This document shows positions 20,151 through 30,568 of a stretch of DNA of 64,000 bases, piece by piece. This stretch comes from Prorocentrum cordatum (Eukaryota > Sar > Dinophyceae > Prorocentrales > Prorocentraceae): positions 153,998 through 217,997 of the forward strand of contig CAUYUJ010017994.1 of the NCBI GenBank assembly GCA_963575745.1, written 5' to 3'. The notes beneath the pieces are model-generated. The model did no database searches. It worked only from the letters and a program-made list of their open reading frames with translations, and was not told the origin of the DNA. The translations under genes were made by a program, and so were the position numbers. Each line of letters begins with the position of its first letter. Within the stretch, counting starts at the first letter, position 1.

Positions 20151-21250
20151 CCCGGACATCCATGCGTCGGAGCGTCACGCTCCCCAGCCGAGGTCACGGA
20201 ACAACCAATCGCTCTCGCAAGGCGGCCGGCGAAACAACGTTTCCTCCAGCCGCGGGGGGCGCTCTACCAACGTCGTCGATGAGCCGGGCGATGAGAACGA
20301 CGAAGAGCCAGAGGAGGACGACGATGACGAGGCCGACGTCCAGGACCTCGTTCGCCAGGAGCTCGAGGCTTTCAGCGCCGAGCTCGAGTCCTCCAACGTG
20401 GACATCTCCGAGCTGTTCGACGGCGACGACTCCGCCAAGGTCGAAGCTGCCGCAGCGGAACTTGCCGCTATCCCCGAGGCCATGGCCATCATCAGATCGG
20501 CCCGGGAGGCCCTCAAGGGCCGCAGCAAAGGGAAATCCGCACCGCCCCGCCGCCCGACCAAGCTCCAGAGCCGGGTCGACCAGCGCAGGAAGAACTCTTC
20601 TTGCTGGGACTGCGGCGAGACTGGACACTGGACAGGGGGCGCGGAGTGCCCCGCGCCATGCGCTCGCAAGTTCGCGCTCAAGGACGGCAAGTCAAAGGGC
20701 GGTGGGCGAGGATGTCGCGGAGGCCGCCCTCAGCGCCAGGCGCAAATCACCGAGCAGGTCCAGTTCGCGGACGAGGAGACCGCCCTGCACCCGCAGGGAC
20801 CAGTCACGCCGCCCCCAGAGGCTTGCGTCTCGGAGCGGCTCATTCACCACCTGCCGAACGTGAACGTTGCGATCGGCAGCGACAAGCCCGCGGACGAAGG
20901 CGTTGGCGCGGTCGACCCCGCCTGCCTTTTCTGCGTCTCGGGCAAGAAGTGGTACGACAACTACAAGGACATCCTCACGAGGACGGGGCTAGCCGACCAG
21001 ATCCTCGAGGTGCCAGAGGACGAGGTCTACAGGTGCGGCAACGGAAGTACTCTCCCAAGTAAGCTGCGCGTCGCCGCGCCGCTTGTGCTGTGCGGCCAGG
21101 CTGGCCGCGTCGTGTTCACGTCGTGGACAGCCCCACGCTGGGCCTGCTCATCGGCCGCGACTTCGCCCAGCCTTCCAAGATCGACATTTCTCTCTGGAAG
21201 GACCAGATCAGCATCGGGAACGCCGCCCAGAAGCTCACCACGAGCGCCGC
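20146..21250 (+). pseudogene. Copia nucleocapsid zinc knuckle and aspartic protease
   Basis: After an acidic linker (DENDEEPEEDDDDEADVQD) comes a CCHC-type knuckle at ~20602-20649 (CWDCGETGHWTGGAEC; spacing CX2CX4HX6C, two residues longer than canonical). A Lys/Arg/Gly tail follows. The protease region starts near 20890. The position expected to hold the D-T/S-A/G catalytic triad reads VDPAC (20911-20925), so the Thr/Ser is replaced by Pro. The C-terminal flap/ILG-type strand (LGLLIGRDF) is present but only after a frame change near 21115. The protease would cleave Gag-Pol; as read it is probably inactive. Confidence 0.72.
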
Positions 21251-22740
21251 GGGCCACCCCGCAATCAAGTTGCAGCCAGAGGACTGGCAGGCCATCAAGG
21301 ACGCCGGCATGGAGCAACCGCCCAGCGCGGCCAGCTCGTCCGGAAGAAAGCGACAGCTGGACAAGACCCTATACGTGGAGGTCGAGAAAGCCCTCGACCG
21401 ACGGGATCGGAAGACGAGGACGGGCGACCAGCCTACGGTCAACAACACTACCAGGACCAGCGCGCTGATCGACACCATCAACAACCTCGTCACGAAGAAG
21501 GAGCTGAACGTTCCGAGGCGTCTCCAGACTCGCCGACCGAAGGGGTCGCGGCTGCTTTCGGCCGTAGCCTCAGCCCTGGCCTGCTGCTCCATCGCAGCTC
21601 CAGCTCCGAACCTTACGCTAGCGACGCTGCCACAGACGACCTACCCCACGACGTGCGTGACCGAGCCCCTGCAGGATTGCATCGCCTGCGGCGAGACGAC
21701 CTTCGAGGCCTGCAGCCACCGAGGTTTCTGCTCGGACTGCGTCTTCGGCGCGCCCGTAACCCCGAGTCACGGCCAGGGCGCCATCGCCAACGGCTGCCTC
21801 GGACCCGAGGCCAACATCGCGGAGGAGGAGCAGCTACGCGTGAGGACGCTCAAGAAGGGGGCGAAACCGCAGCTGATCGCTGGCAAGCGCTCAGCCTTCG
21901 CCACCAGCAAGAGCGGCATCCAGCCGCGCAAGATCGGCCAGGCCTTGATCACTAACCTGGCCAAGTCTACAACCAGATCCAGCCCGACCTCTACAGCGAA
22001 CAGCACCGTGCTCTGCGAGTGGTGCTGCAACCCAGACAGCGAGCTCAGCGCCGTCTGGAAGAAGAAAAGAGGAGCTGCTGTCAGGTGCGGTCTTCCAGGC
22101 TTCGACCTCTCCAAGCAGTTCGTGGTCCAGAAGCTGGGGGGCAGGATTCGGAAGAACCTTGCCGCGGGCAAGACTGTGCGAGTTCACGCTGCGTTTCCCT
22201 GTCAGCCGTGGACATCGCTACAACGACTCGTCGTCAATATCGACCCGAGCAAGATCCCCAAGTTAAAAAAGGGATCGGGCCAAGTCCAAGCAGATGATCG
22301 GCCTGTTCCTGCAGTCGATGTCACGGCTGCGCAAGGAGTTCGGCGCCCAGCTCGCCGTCTCGTTCGAGTGGCCGAGGTACTGCGACGGATGGGGCCCCAA
22401 CGAGAACGCCATTGCCAAGCAGCTGAAGGAGCAACTCCCGCGCGTCGTGGACTTCGACGGCTGCGCGCCCGACCTCAAGACGAAGAAGGGGATCCACATC
22501 AAGACGCCGTGGCGGATCATTGCCGACCATTTCGGATTCGACGACGCCCGCGCAGAGGCCCGCGGGATGGACGCGAAGCGCAGCGATAACTACACGACCA
22601 AGCTCGCGACGGTGCTAGCCGAGCAGCTGCGACTTCCGAACCGCCGACCTGCACGAGAAGCTCACCCTACATCGACGAAGAAAAAGGCAAGCAGAAGGAC
22701 GGTTCCAGCCGCCGCAGCCGCCCAAGAGCCAGCGCCCGCG
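21250..22740 (+). pseudogene. Cys-rich and methyltransferase-like module within the copia polyprotein
   Basis: Between protease and integrase lie about 480 codons not typical of copia. A possible zinc site (CIACGETTFEACSHRGFCSDC is split as CIAC...FCSDC) spans ~21680-21742. Then come CEWCCNPDSEL (~22014), AAFPCQPWTS (Pro at 22197, Cys at 22200) and, after a frame change near an A6 run (22265-22270), VSFEWPRYCDGW (~22355). The order of a motif-I-like acidic strand, a Pro-Cys-Gln motif and a Phe-Glu motif resembles C5 cytosine methyltransferases (motifs I, IV, VI). Retrotransposons carrying cytosine methyltransferases are known from dinoflagellates and charophyte algae. The assignment is an inference from short motifs; a dinoflagellate-copia-specific domain is the alternative. 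Confidence 0.48.
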
Positions 22741-24440
22741 GCCGCGGAGGAGCGGACGCTGCGGTCCGCCATCACGCAGCTCCACGTGAACACGGGGCAC
22801 CCGTCCAACGATTCACTTGCCCGAGCCATTCGCGCGACGGGTGGATCGCAAAGGTCCATCGACATGGCTTTCAACCTCTACTGCGAGGCTTGTGCAGCAC
22901 ATCAGCGACCACTACCACGCCTGCCGGGGCGGATCAGACTGGACAGGGACTTCAACGACTCCATCGGAGTGGACCTGTTCACCCTGGCCGACTACGCTGG
23001 CAACCAGCTAAGTCTACCTCAGCGTGGTCGACCTGGCCTCAGGTTTTACGATGTGCGGCACTGTCGCATCAAGGCACCCATCGGTTGTTTTCGCTCGACT
23101 GTTGCAGATTTGGATCACGCCCTTCGGCGCGCCTCAGCGCGTCATATTTGATGGGGGAGGCGAGTTCGAGCGAAAGTTCTCCAAGGAGTTTGAGGACATG
23201 GGTTGCCGCCTGATGACGACATCTGCGGCGACGCCGCAGCAGAACGCTACCGCGGGGCGACGCGGAGGCATGTGGAGGGTGCACGCGAGGAAGCTGATCG
23301 ACCAACTCAGCATCAGGTTCGACCAGCCCGCGGCCGCTCACAAGATCAAGTGGATGATCGCCTCCGTGTGCTGGGCCATGAACAGCCAGGTCAACTCCGC
23401 GGGCTCTCGCCGTCGCAGTGGGTGCTCGGACGAGGCCTTCGCCCCCCGTGCGTCTTGCTGGACAACGCCGGCAAGCTGCCTCTGCGCGAGCGCATCGTGT
23501 CCGAAAAAGCCGCTCTCGGAGAGGATCGCCATCGTGAAGGCCGCGCAGACCTCCATGCAGCACCCGAGGTTCAACCAGTCCCTCCCGAGGGCGCTGCTGG
23601 CCCGATCTCGGGCAGAGGGAGCTCAGCACGCCAGCGACGTCTACCAGGCGAGCGACCAGGTGCACTACTGGAGGGGCAGCGGCAAGCCCAGGACAGAATG
23701 GGCCTTACAGTGGCACGGGCCCGCTGTCACCATCGGGTTCGACGGCGCCTCGAACGTCTGGGCCAGCCACCGCTCCACGACCGCGAAGGTCAACCGTGGG
23801 CACCTACGCGGCGCCACGGCTACGGAACTCGTTCCGCGGGGACAAGTGCTGAACGCGCTGAACTGCAGCCGGCCGCCTCCTGGACCTCCGCCAGGCGCCC
23901 CGCCAGGCACCTCCGGGCCCGCACCTCCTCCAGGCCCTGGAGGAGAAGGCGGCGGCGCAGGCGGCGGACCCCCGCCGCCCAGTCCTGGTGGAGGAGGAGA
24001 ACCCGCTGGACCTGCACCGCCAGACGCCGACGACGACATGTTCCTCGACATGTCGGGACCGACGCCGCAGAAGCGCCCCCGAAGTGAGGGTCAGCCCCCC
24101 GCGCCACCAGCGCTACCAGCACCCGTCCAGCAGCCAGCCATCCAGCAACACAACTTCGGCAACATCGAGCATTCCGAAGCGAATCAGCGTGCTCATAAGT
24201 ACGCCGAGTGGACGCGATTTCACAACCAGCGGAGGGACAAGCGGCGATGGAGGACGGGCCTCATCGCCTTCGGGAGGAGCCGTGCAGCAGCCGCCGCCGC
24301 TGCCACCGCCAGCGGAGCCGCCGCCGCCACCAGCGGCCGCCGACCCGCCGGCGTCAGACTCGGGCGATGCTGCCGCTCCTGCAGCCGCCCCCGCCGCAGA
24401 TTTTCGACCTCCTGAACCTGCGCCTCAGGGCCCGTCGACG
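22741..24440 (+). pseudogene. Copia integrase (GAG-pre-integrase, DDE core, C-terminal domain)
   Basis: The HHCC zinc domain is clear (LHVNTGHP, then CEACAAHQRP, ~22780-22915). The first catalytic Asp is in IGVDLFTLADYAGN (22972-22974). After a frame change near 23005 the core continues (SVVDLASGFTMCGT), with the second Asp in IFDGGGEF (~23149). The position expected for the catalytic Glu reads Gly (GGG at 23255-23257) in QQNATAGRRGGMW; a single A-to-G change explains it. The C-terminal SH3-like part (WHGPAVTIGFDGASNVW, then VNRGHLRGAT) and a long Pro/Gly linker follow until a TGA at 24413-24415. Integrase inserts the cDNA; this copy should not be active. Confidence 0.85.
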
Positions 24441-25855
24441 ACGACATCGAGTCCGACGATTCGGACATGATTCGAGAATGGGCCAAGATTGGAGGAGCAA
24501 GCGCGCCAGGAGACGATGGCGCGGCGCCTTCCGGACACCGAGAACCAGCGCGGCACCGAGACGCAGCGCCAAGTTTGACAGGGGAACGCACCGGCGGCAC
24601 TGCAACGCGACCGCCAGCACGAGCCCGACCCCCGCGAGCGCGCTGCCAAGCGCAGGGACCTCTTGGACGATCTGCCCAAGTGTTCAAGAGGCCAAAGCTC
24701 ACGAACAAGGTCGACCTCTACCTGGACAACTACAAGTGCGCGGGCGAGCTCTACGCAAGCACGCGACTCCGCGAGGCACTGCTCACGGGCAACGCGACCG
24801 CCGAGGAGTTCAAGTACGACGCGCTGAGCGCCACCGAGAAAAAGAACATGGACGCCGCCATGAAGACCAAGCGGTCCAAGAGGGCGGAGTTCGGCGCCTA
24901 CATGAAGCTCCCGCTCAAGGAGCTGAAGGAGCTCCTGCGGCGCAACCCCGGCATCCGCCCCGCGGGCGCGCGCTGGGTGCTGCAGGGGCCAGAACGTCAT
25001 GGAGGCCCGTCTGGTCGCGCAGGGCTGCCAGGGGGATAAGTCGCAGATCAGGGCGGACGCGCCTGCGGGGTCCAGGGGCGCGCGGTGCCTGACCCTGGCC
25101 GCTGCGGCCCAGAAGGACTGGGACATCGTCCTACGACGCGATGACGGCCTGCCCGCAGTCGGGTAACATCGAGAGGCCACTGCTGCTGCGCTTGGCGACA
25201 AAGAACCCGCCGCCGGGGACCCAGCCTGGCGAGATCGCGATGGCCACAGGCGCGATCTACGGGGCGCGCGACGCCGGGAGGCAGCGGTACCTCTACGCGC
25301 AGAACGTCTTCGCCGAGCACGGTTTCGTGGAGAGCAAGCTCGGGAAGGGCCTCTACTACTTTTACGACGAAGGAGGGCTCGCCGCGGTGGTCCACTCACA
25401 CATGGGCGATTTCCTGATCGTCCAGCGCAAGAACTCCACCAAGTGGAAGACCACTATCGCATCGCTGGGGAAGAAGCTGCACCTCAAGCCGGTCGAAGGG
25501 GTCATCAAACACTGCGGCCGCACAATTACCGAGCTCGGCGACGAAATCCGCGTGGCCCAGGCCACCGCCGCCGCGCTGGTGGACTACGTCGACCTGAAGG
25601 CCCAGATGGGCCGAGGTGCCGAGGACCGGCTCACCGCCGCCGAGGTGACGAGCTACCGCCACACGCTCGGGCAGCTGCTGTGGCTAGCGGTGCAGACCCG
25701 GGTTGACATCGCCTGCCCGGTGAGCTTTGCAGCTCGCCGCACCAACGTCGCCACCGTGGCCGACGCGAGGACGCTCAACAAGGCCGTCGCCTACGTGCAC
25801 TCCACCGCGAACTTCGCGATCGTGCTCAAGCGCAAGCTCGTCGACCTGAAGGCGG
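24440..25855 (+). pseudogene. Copia reverse transcriptase
   Basis: The connection region (TNKVDLYLDNYKCAGELYA, LPLKELKELLRRNPGIRPAG) leads through a frame change near 24985 to ARLVAQGCQGDKSQIRADAP and KDWDIVL. After another change the ORF at 25141-25953 carries the palm. The first catalytic Asp is in YDAMTA (~25137), and GAIYGARDAGRQRYLY stands for the usual AIYGLKDA region. The YVDD motif reads HMGDFLIV (ATG GGC GAT at 25402-25410), so the first Asp of the pair is Gly. RVAQATAAALVDYV and GQLLWLAVQTRVDIA are the usual C-terminal copia RT motifs. The enzyme would copy element RNA to cDNA; the lost Asp should abolish this. Confidence 0.85.
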
Positions 25856-26430
25856 CCATTGCCGCGTGCTTCAGCGACGCCGCGTTCGCCAACGTGGACG
25901 GCGTCAAGAGCCAAAAGGGGCATGGTGATAGGGCTCACCCATCGCCCGCGTGACGTCGTCGGCGGCCGTCACGACCTGTGCCTGCCCGTCGCCTGGCACT
26001 CCGGCGCAGTCAAGAGGTCGGTAAAGTCGACCCTCGCTGTCGAGGGCTACGCCACCCTCGAGTGATCGGAGACCAACATCTGGTTCCGACAGCTGCTGAC
26101 CGAGGCCTACAGCCCCAGGGCGGCGCTCAAGCATATCGACGTGCTCGCCGACAAGCGCCCTGGGGAGATCTACAACGACAGCAAGGGTCTCGTGACGCAC
26201 GTCGCTTCAGATGTGGGCCAGTCGCACGACAAGCGGTTCCGCATCGTCGCCTCCATGATCAAGGAGGCCGCGCATCCCAACAGCGCGCTCAAGCTCAGCT
26301 GGATCCCGACCTGGGCCATGGTCGCGGACGCCTTGACGAAGAAAATGGAGGTGGGCGCCCTGCTGTCGTTCTTCAGGGCCCGCAAGCACACCTACGGGAC
26401 CCGGCAGCCGCGCGCCGCCATGCTCGCCTC
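25850..26430 (+). pseudogene. Copia RNase H
   Basis: Begins with CFSDAAFANVDGVKSQKG (first Asp), changes frame near 25920, and has an in-frame TGA near 26064 at TLE*SETNIWF, where copia normally has an uninterrupted Glu-containing helix. It continues in the frame opening at 26141 with IYNDSKGLVTHVASD, HDKRFRIVASMIKEA and WIPTWAMVADALTKKM, all hallmark copia RNase H motifs. It would degrade the RNA strand of the RNA-DNA hybrid. Confidence 0.85.
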
Positions 26431-27256
26431 AGTCCTGTTTACCTGCCTCGGCAAGGTCAAGGGACAGCCTACGCCTACGCCGACTATGCCCGACTACAGC
26501 TTCTACATCTGCCTGCTGACGTTCACGCTGGTCCTCGGCATGACTATCGGTTTCGGTATCTTCATGACGCTCTGGACGATCATGAGGCAGAACAGAGCGA
26601 TGGCCACCAAGGAGAGCGTCGCCGAGGCGAAGGCTATGGGCGACCACCCTGGCTGGGACGGCCGCCTGCTTGGCCGGAGCCGCAGCATACCACCTACCAT
26701 TTCAGAGGACCGTGATAACGACGGTGACATCACGACGTCCCACGCGGACGTTTTCAGCAGCGCGCAGGCATCGAGTTCAGTAGCATCGGCTGCGATTCAA
26801 CAGCCGCCGCCACCACTGTTGTCGCCAAAACCACCACCTGCCAACGCACCGCCATCACCATGTACCGCAACATCAGCACGGGGATCTGGACGATCAAGAT
26901 CAGCGAGATCTCATGGGAGTTCGGCCCCTGCATCGCCAAGCGTCATCACTGTGACGAGTTCATCGAGCTCACTGTCAGCCACGTCAGCCAATGTTGTATC
27001 GTGGAACGGCTCCTCACCAACAGCGCAACCGAACGACATGCTCACCTGCGTGACCGGCATTCCCCATCATGATGTCGTTATCGGGCGCAAACCGCACAAT
27101 GTCTACATCACTTGCAAAGACCTGCAAAATGCATGCATCGTGGCTGCTCCGGCACTACCGTTGCAGCAACCCCGATTTCACGATCTTCCCGGAGAGCGTG
27201 ATGAACGATCTCATGGGCCGCTGGTGGAAGCTCACAGACAGAGACTGCTGGCATAG
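26430..27256 (+). pseudogene. C-terminal extension with a membrane helix, fused to RNase H
   Basis: The RNase H frame does not end after the RNase H domain but runs ~275 more codons. It first meets a hydrophobic segment (YSFYICLLTFTLVLGMTI, then GFGIFMTLW; ~26490-26580) long enough to span a membrane, then a short basic/acidic stretch and a Ser/Pro-rich tail to a stop at 27254-27256. Ordinary copia elements stop at RNase H; some lineages carry an extra envelope-like ORF. I see no signal peptide or cleavage site, so envelope function is only a possibility. Confidence 0.5.
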
Positions 27257-27354
27257 ACCTGACCTGATGGACAAACCGATGAAGCCAAAGACGGAAAAAT
27301 GAACCCCGCTTGGTTTCCGGACGGCAGGTTGGCCGATCGAACCGGCAAGTATTC

Positions 27355-27545
27355 TGCTGCTCAGATTTCCACACCCGGCTATTCATACGTTAGTCCGAGT
27401 TGCTGCTCAGATTTCATACTCGGCTATTCATACGTTGGTCCGCATTGCCGCTTAGATTTCATACCCGGCTAAAGATTTATGTAAGTCCGCATTGCTGCTC
27501 AGAGTTCACACCTGGTGCAAAGATTTACACGTAATTCCGCATTTC
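27355..27545. repeat. ~50-bp tandem repeat before the 3' LTR
   Basis: Four diverged units with GCTGCTCAGATTTC, CACCCGGCTATTCATACGTT and GTCCGCATTGC. It lies in the non-coding 3' part of the copia element. Confidence 0.8.
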
Positions 27546-27920
27546 GAGAAGCTTCATTCAGTGTGCACAGTTTCTTCCATAGATGTGATGACGATCACAC
27601 CCATTCAGCATTCAGATATTATCCCGATCAGATGGGTGTTTTTTTGTGAGTTTTGTCGCCTAGCGATTGAGCTCTTGCTATTGCTAGCCTTGCTTGTTTA
27701 TGATTAGCGCCGACGGCGCTGAGAGCTGAGAATATCCTGCAGGTCGCGTGTAGCTCATCCGCTTAAATGCCCAAGGGGCTGCCTGCGATGCAAGCCGTGT
27801 CGAGCCGCTTGCTCGCTTTCCGCCAGCACGCCTGGCACTCTGCATAATGAAGGGCCAGGCTTATATGCCCGGCTGCCCTGGCGCGTCAGCCTCTTGCGCC
27901 CGCGCACCGTGCAGGACGAG

Positions 27921-28071
27921 TGTGATTCCAGAAGACTCGCAGCTCTCCTCACCTGCTCTCTGCCGCCGCTCATTTGGCTCTAATTATTTTCCAGGGCCCT
28001 TGGCCGATTGAGCTACGATCCGCTCTGCGAGCGTTTCCAAAACGATAGATCCGCGATCTTTCCATATCACA
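27921..28071 (+). repeat. Copia 3' LTR (151 bp)
   Basis: Differs from the 5' LTR at five positions. Preceded by GCAGGACGAG, a weak polypurine tract. Confidence 0.93.
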
Positions 28072-29268
28072 GTACCCGGGGCGCCCCCCCGTCCCATTTC
28101 CACTGACCGGAACTGCCGTCACCCGAAAAAGCACCAGCTCTGGCGGACCTGGTTCAAAAATTCTGGCCGATTCAAAGGCTCCGGGGCCCTAGCACTAACT
28201 GGGTCCCCTTACCCGGGGGCCAGGCCATACCCGATCCTCTTGCACGCGGAACGGTTTGCAGTACTGTAGCCCGGGTTGCCTGGGCGCGCGTGTGGACCGC
28301 CTCTGCCGCGCTGCGACGTAGAAAGCGTGTGCCGGCAGCACTGCGCACTAGCATGCGATCAGGTTTCTCCCTGCGGGCGAGGGCGAAAGTACGCGCCGCG
28401 ACCACCGCTGCAGTGGCCGCGGACTTGCGCAGAGGAGCGGGCTAGAGGTGCGCAGCGAGCGCGCAGACGAACGTTCGGGCGCCAACTTGCGGACGCGCCC
28501 ACGTCCAAACTGCAAACATGGCCAGGCCACGATGCGCAGTGCCATAGATACAGCGGAGGTCAGTCCACAAGAAACCTTCCACAGGAAACCCAACCCTGAG
28601 ACCCCAGGCCGTTCATTGATTTTTGGCGTGGGAACGTCCAGCTCTCCATCGCGAAACCATCGCAACCCAGGAAATCCAGGGCACCCTGGAGGCAAGCAGG
28701 GTGTTTCTTGGCATGGGCCCCCACATATACCTGTACGACCACCCTTCGGGAGATAAGGAGGTTGTTGGGGGGGGAGAGGGGGGAACCAACATCTGACTCA
28801 ATCGATATCACTATCGATCTCGCTCAAGGGGACACCACGGGACACCTCGGCAAGGGCAGGCTAACACGCGGGAAAACGGAGCCAAACGTGCTTGCCGACG
28901 AATGGCTCAACAAAGAACGACCGCGGGCGGCGAAGGCACGGCTCGCGAACTCACGGGGGGCGGCCGCGAGAGAGGGGCGACGAGGGGGCGGCAAGGGGCA
29001 GCGGGGGGGAACGCAGGGCAGCACAGACTCGTGACGATCGGGCGCACTGGGGCCTTCGGGGTCGGAGCCGAGAGGGGCGGGAGGGCGGGAGGGCCTTCGG
29101 GGTGAGAGCCAGGAGGGGCGGGAGGGCGGGAAAGGGGTCGACCAAGGAGGGAGCGGGCAGTCGGCGCTCGAGCGCACCCGATGGCCAGTGTAGCAGGTTT
29201 TTGCGAGAGCCGGCGAGTGAAGCGCACTCGTGCGAGGCGAAAGCGCAGGTGACCCAAGGCCAGCACGA
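28072..29268. other. Region right of the copia element, no supported gene
   Basis: GC-rich unique sequence, including a G-rich patch (28760-28790) and GGCGGGAGGGC repeats near 29075-29130. Short frames only, none with a recognisable domain. Confidence 0.5.
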
Positions 29269-29269
29269 C

Positions 29270-29298
29270 ACCCACACGCACACACACACACACACACG

Positions 29299-29345
<47 letters not shown>
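29270..29345. repeat. (CA)n(TA)n microsatellite
   Basis: CACACGCACACAC then TATATA to 29345, followed by the palindromic GCGCGCGCTTCGCGCG. Confidence 0.95.
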
Positions 29346-29347
<2 letters not shown>

Positions 29348-29504
29348 TAGAACCACGCGCGCGCTTCGCGCGAACTTAGGTTCTAGCGCAGTCCTAGCCA
29401 ACCTCATAAGATCGGATGAGGATGGACATCATCTGGCAAGGGTCACCATATGGAAGCGTACTTCCTGGTGGGGAGACGCTGCAAATGTGGGAACCGTGTC
29501 CCCA

Positions 29505-29615
29505 AAGGAAATGAAGCGAAGCTTCCTCGCGCCCATAGTTGCTTCCAACGCCGAAAGCTAAAAGCAGAGGGTAGAAAAATGGAGCGAAGCTTCCTCGCGT
29601 CCAGCGGAACTTCAA
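29505..29615. repeat. Two direct copies of GCGAAGCTTCCTCGCG
   Basis: Copies at ~29517 and ~29583, about 66 bp apart. Small; significance unknown. Confidence 0.7.
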
Positions 29616-29868
29616 GCTCAAAGTAATTATAAAACGAGGGGGATGCCCAGGCTCCCGTGGGCCCCCAGAACATTGGGCTCCGTTTTGCGCTCCAGGCGGC
29701 GCCGCAGCACCGCTTCCCTCGGATGTGCCCCCAAAGCTCTTCTTGGGACCCCGGGCCAAAAGATTCAGCTACGGGCGGCGCTTGCTTTGAGCGCCACCAG
29801 GGCCCGAGGCCCAGGATCTCGCGGCGCTCGGTCATCGGCCGCGCCCCGGCAGAGTGCCCTGGGGCTGA

Positions 29869-30471
29869 TCAGGACTGCGAGGCCATGATCGGGGCGCGCT
29901 GGCCCCCCCCTGCGGCCTCGTTCGCGGAGGTATCCACCGGCGCGGAGGGGGCGCCACAGCGCCTGAAGGCCAACGCGGCACCTGCGAGCACCGCGGCTCC
30001 CCCGATCGCTCCCAGGCCGATCGTCGCAACGCTCGCGAGAGACCGCTGCCCTGCCAACGGCAGGCCGTCCATCGCGGAATACAGCCTGGTTTTCTGGGTT
30101 TCATGATTCCAGTCGCCGAGGGCGCACTTCTCCTCGCCGCCCTTGCAGCGGGGACACTCCTTGTACAGGTCGCCGAGCGCCTGCTCACAGATCATGTCCT
30201 TCACTGCATCTGGGTCGTTGGAATCGGACGCGACGACCTCCTTGGCCTCCTTCCCATCGCGGGCGTTCGATATCTCCGCGACCCTATCCATGAACCAGAG
30301 GCAACAATTATCCGATTCGCCGCACCTCGAGTTCTCATCAACTTCCCGCCAGCATCCGATGTCACAGCTGACGGGGCCGACAGAATCCCAGTAGCTGAAC
30401 ATATGTCCGCACCCGGCGGGGACAGCGGTGGCCTGCAGGAGTGCGGCGGCCGCGAGCACCAGGCGGGCCAT
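29869..30471 (-). CDS. Secreted/type I membrane Cys-rich protein, retrogene
   Basis: A 200-codon intron-free ORF (ATG at 30471, stop TGA at 29869). The N-terminus is a clear signal peptide (MARLVLAAAALLQATAVPA). The presumed luminal part is rich in Cys (SCDIGCW, RCGESDNCCLWFM, ECPRCKGGEEKC), suggesting disulfides. A hydrophobic Gly/Ala segment near residues 155-182 (LASVATIGLGAIGGAAVLAG) is followed by RRCG and a polar tail, so type I membrane topology is likely. A DinoSL relic in the same orientation lies 76 bp upstream of the ATG, so the gene derives from a trans-spliced mRNA copied back to DNA. The open frame without decay suggests it is recent or selected. Family not recognised; function unknown. 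Confidence 0.82.
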   Translation of the reverse strand: MARLVLAAAALLQATAVPAGCGHMFSYWDSVGPVSCDIGCWREVDENSRCGESDNCCLWFMDRVAEISNARDGKEAKEVVASDSNDPDAVKDMICEQALGDLYKECPRCKGGEEKCALGDWNHETQKTRLYSAMDGLPLAGQRSLASVATIGLGAIGGAAVLAGAALAFRRCGAPSAPVDTSANEAAGGGQRAPIMASQS

Positions 30472-30547
30472 CGCTGTTGGGGTTTCGGGCCGATTGAAGC
30501 AAAGAAGCCGCTGCCTGTGCCGGCGGGGGCGGGCTGAACCAAAGCGT

Positions 30548-30568
30548 CTTGAGCCAAATGGCTACGGA
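30548..30568 (-). other. Relic dinoflagellate spliced leader (21 of 22, one T deleted)
   Basis: On the minus strand it reads TCCGTAGCCATTTGG then CTCAAG. It matches DinoSL except that the T4 run has three Ts. The next bases are AC, not GT, which excludes an SL-RNA gene. It marks the former mRNA 5' end of the adjoining 200-aa gene, giving a 76-nt 5' untranslated leader. Confidence 0.85.

Larger units (their letters stand above)
18836..28071 (+). mobile_element. Ty1/copia LTR retrotransposon, 9236 bp, degenerate
   Basis: Two 151-bp LTRs beginning TGTGATTCCAG and ending ATCACA bracket a Gag-Pol region in copia order: Gag, zinc knuckle, protease, integrase, reverse transcriptase, RNase H. The flanks GTATC (18831-18835) and GTACC (28072-28076) look like a 5-bp target duplication with one change. 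The LTRs differ at 5 of 151 positions, so the insertion is not recent. The polyprotein changes frame at least six times and carries in-frame stops, and positions normally catalytic in integrase and reverse transcriptase are substituted. The copy is therefore best read as a dead element. Additional modules not usual for copia are a Cys-rich and methyltransferase-like segment before integrase and a membrane helix after RNase H. Confidence 0.92.

Noticed and set aside
28276-28599. 107-codon plus-strand frame right of the copia element
   Set aside because: Arg/Cys/Pro-rich GC artefact with no domain and competing frames.
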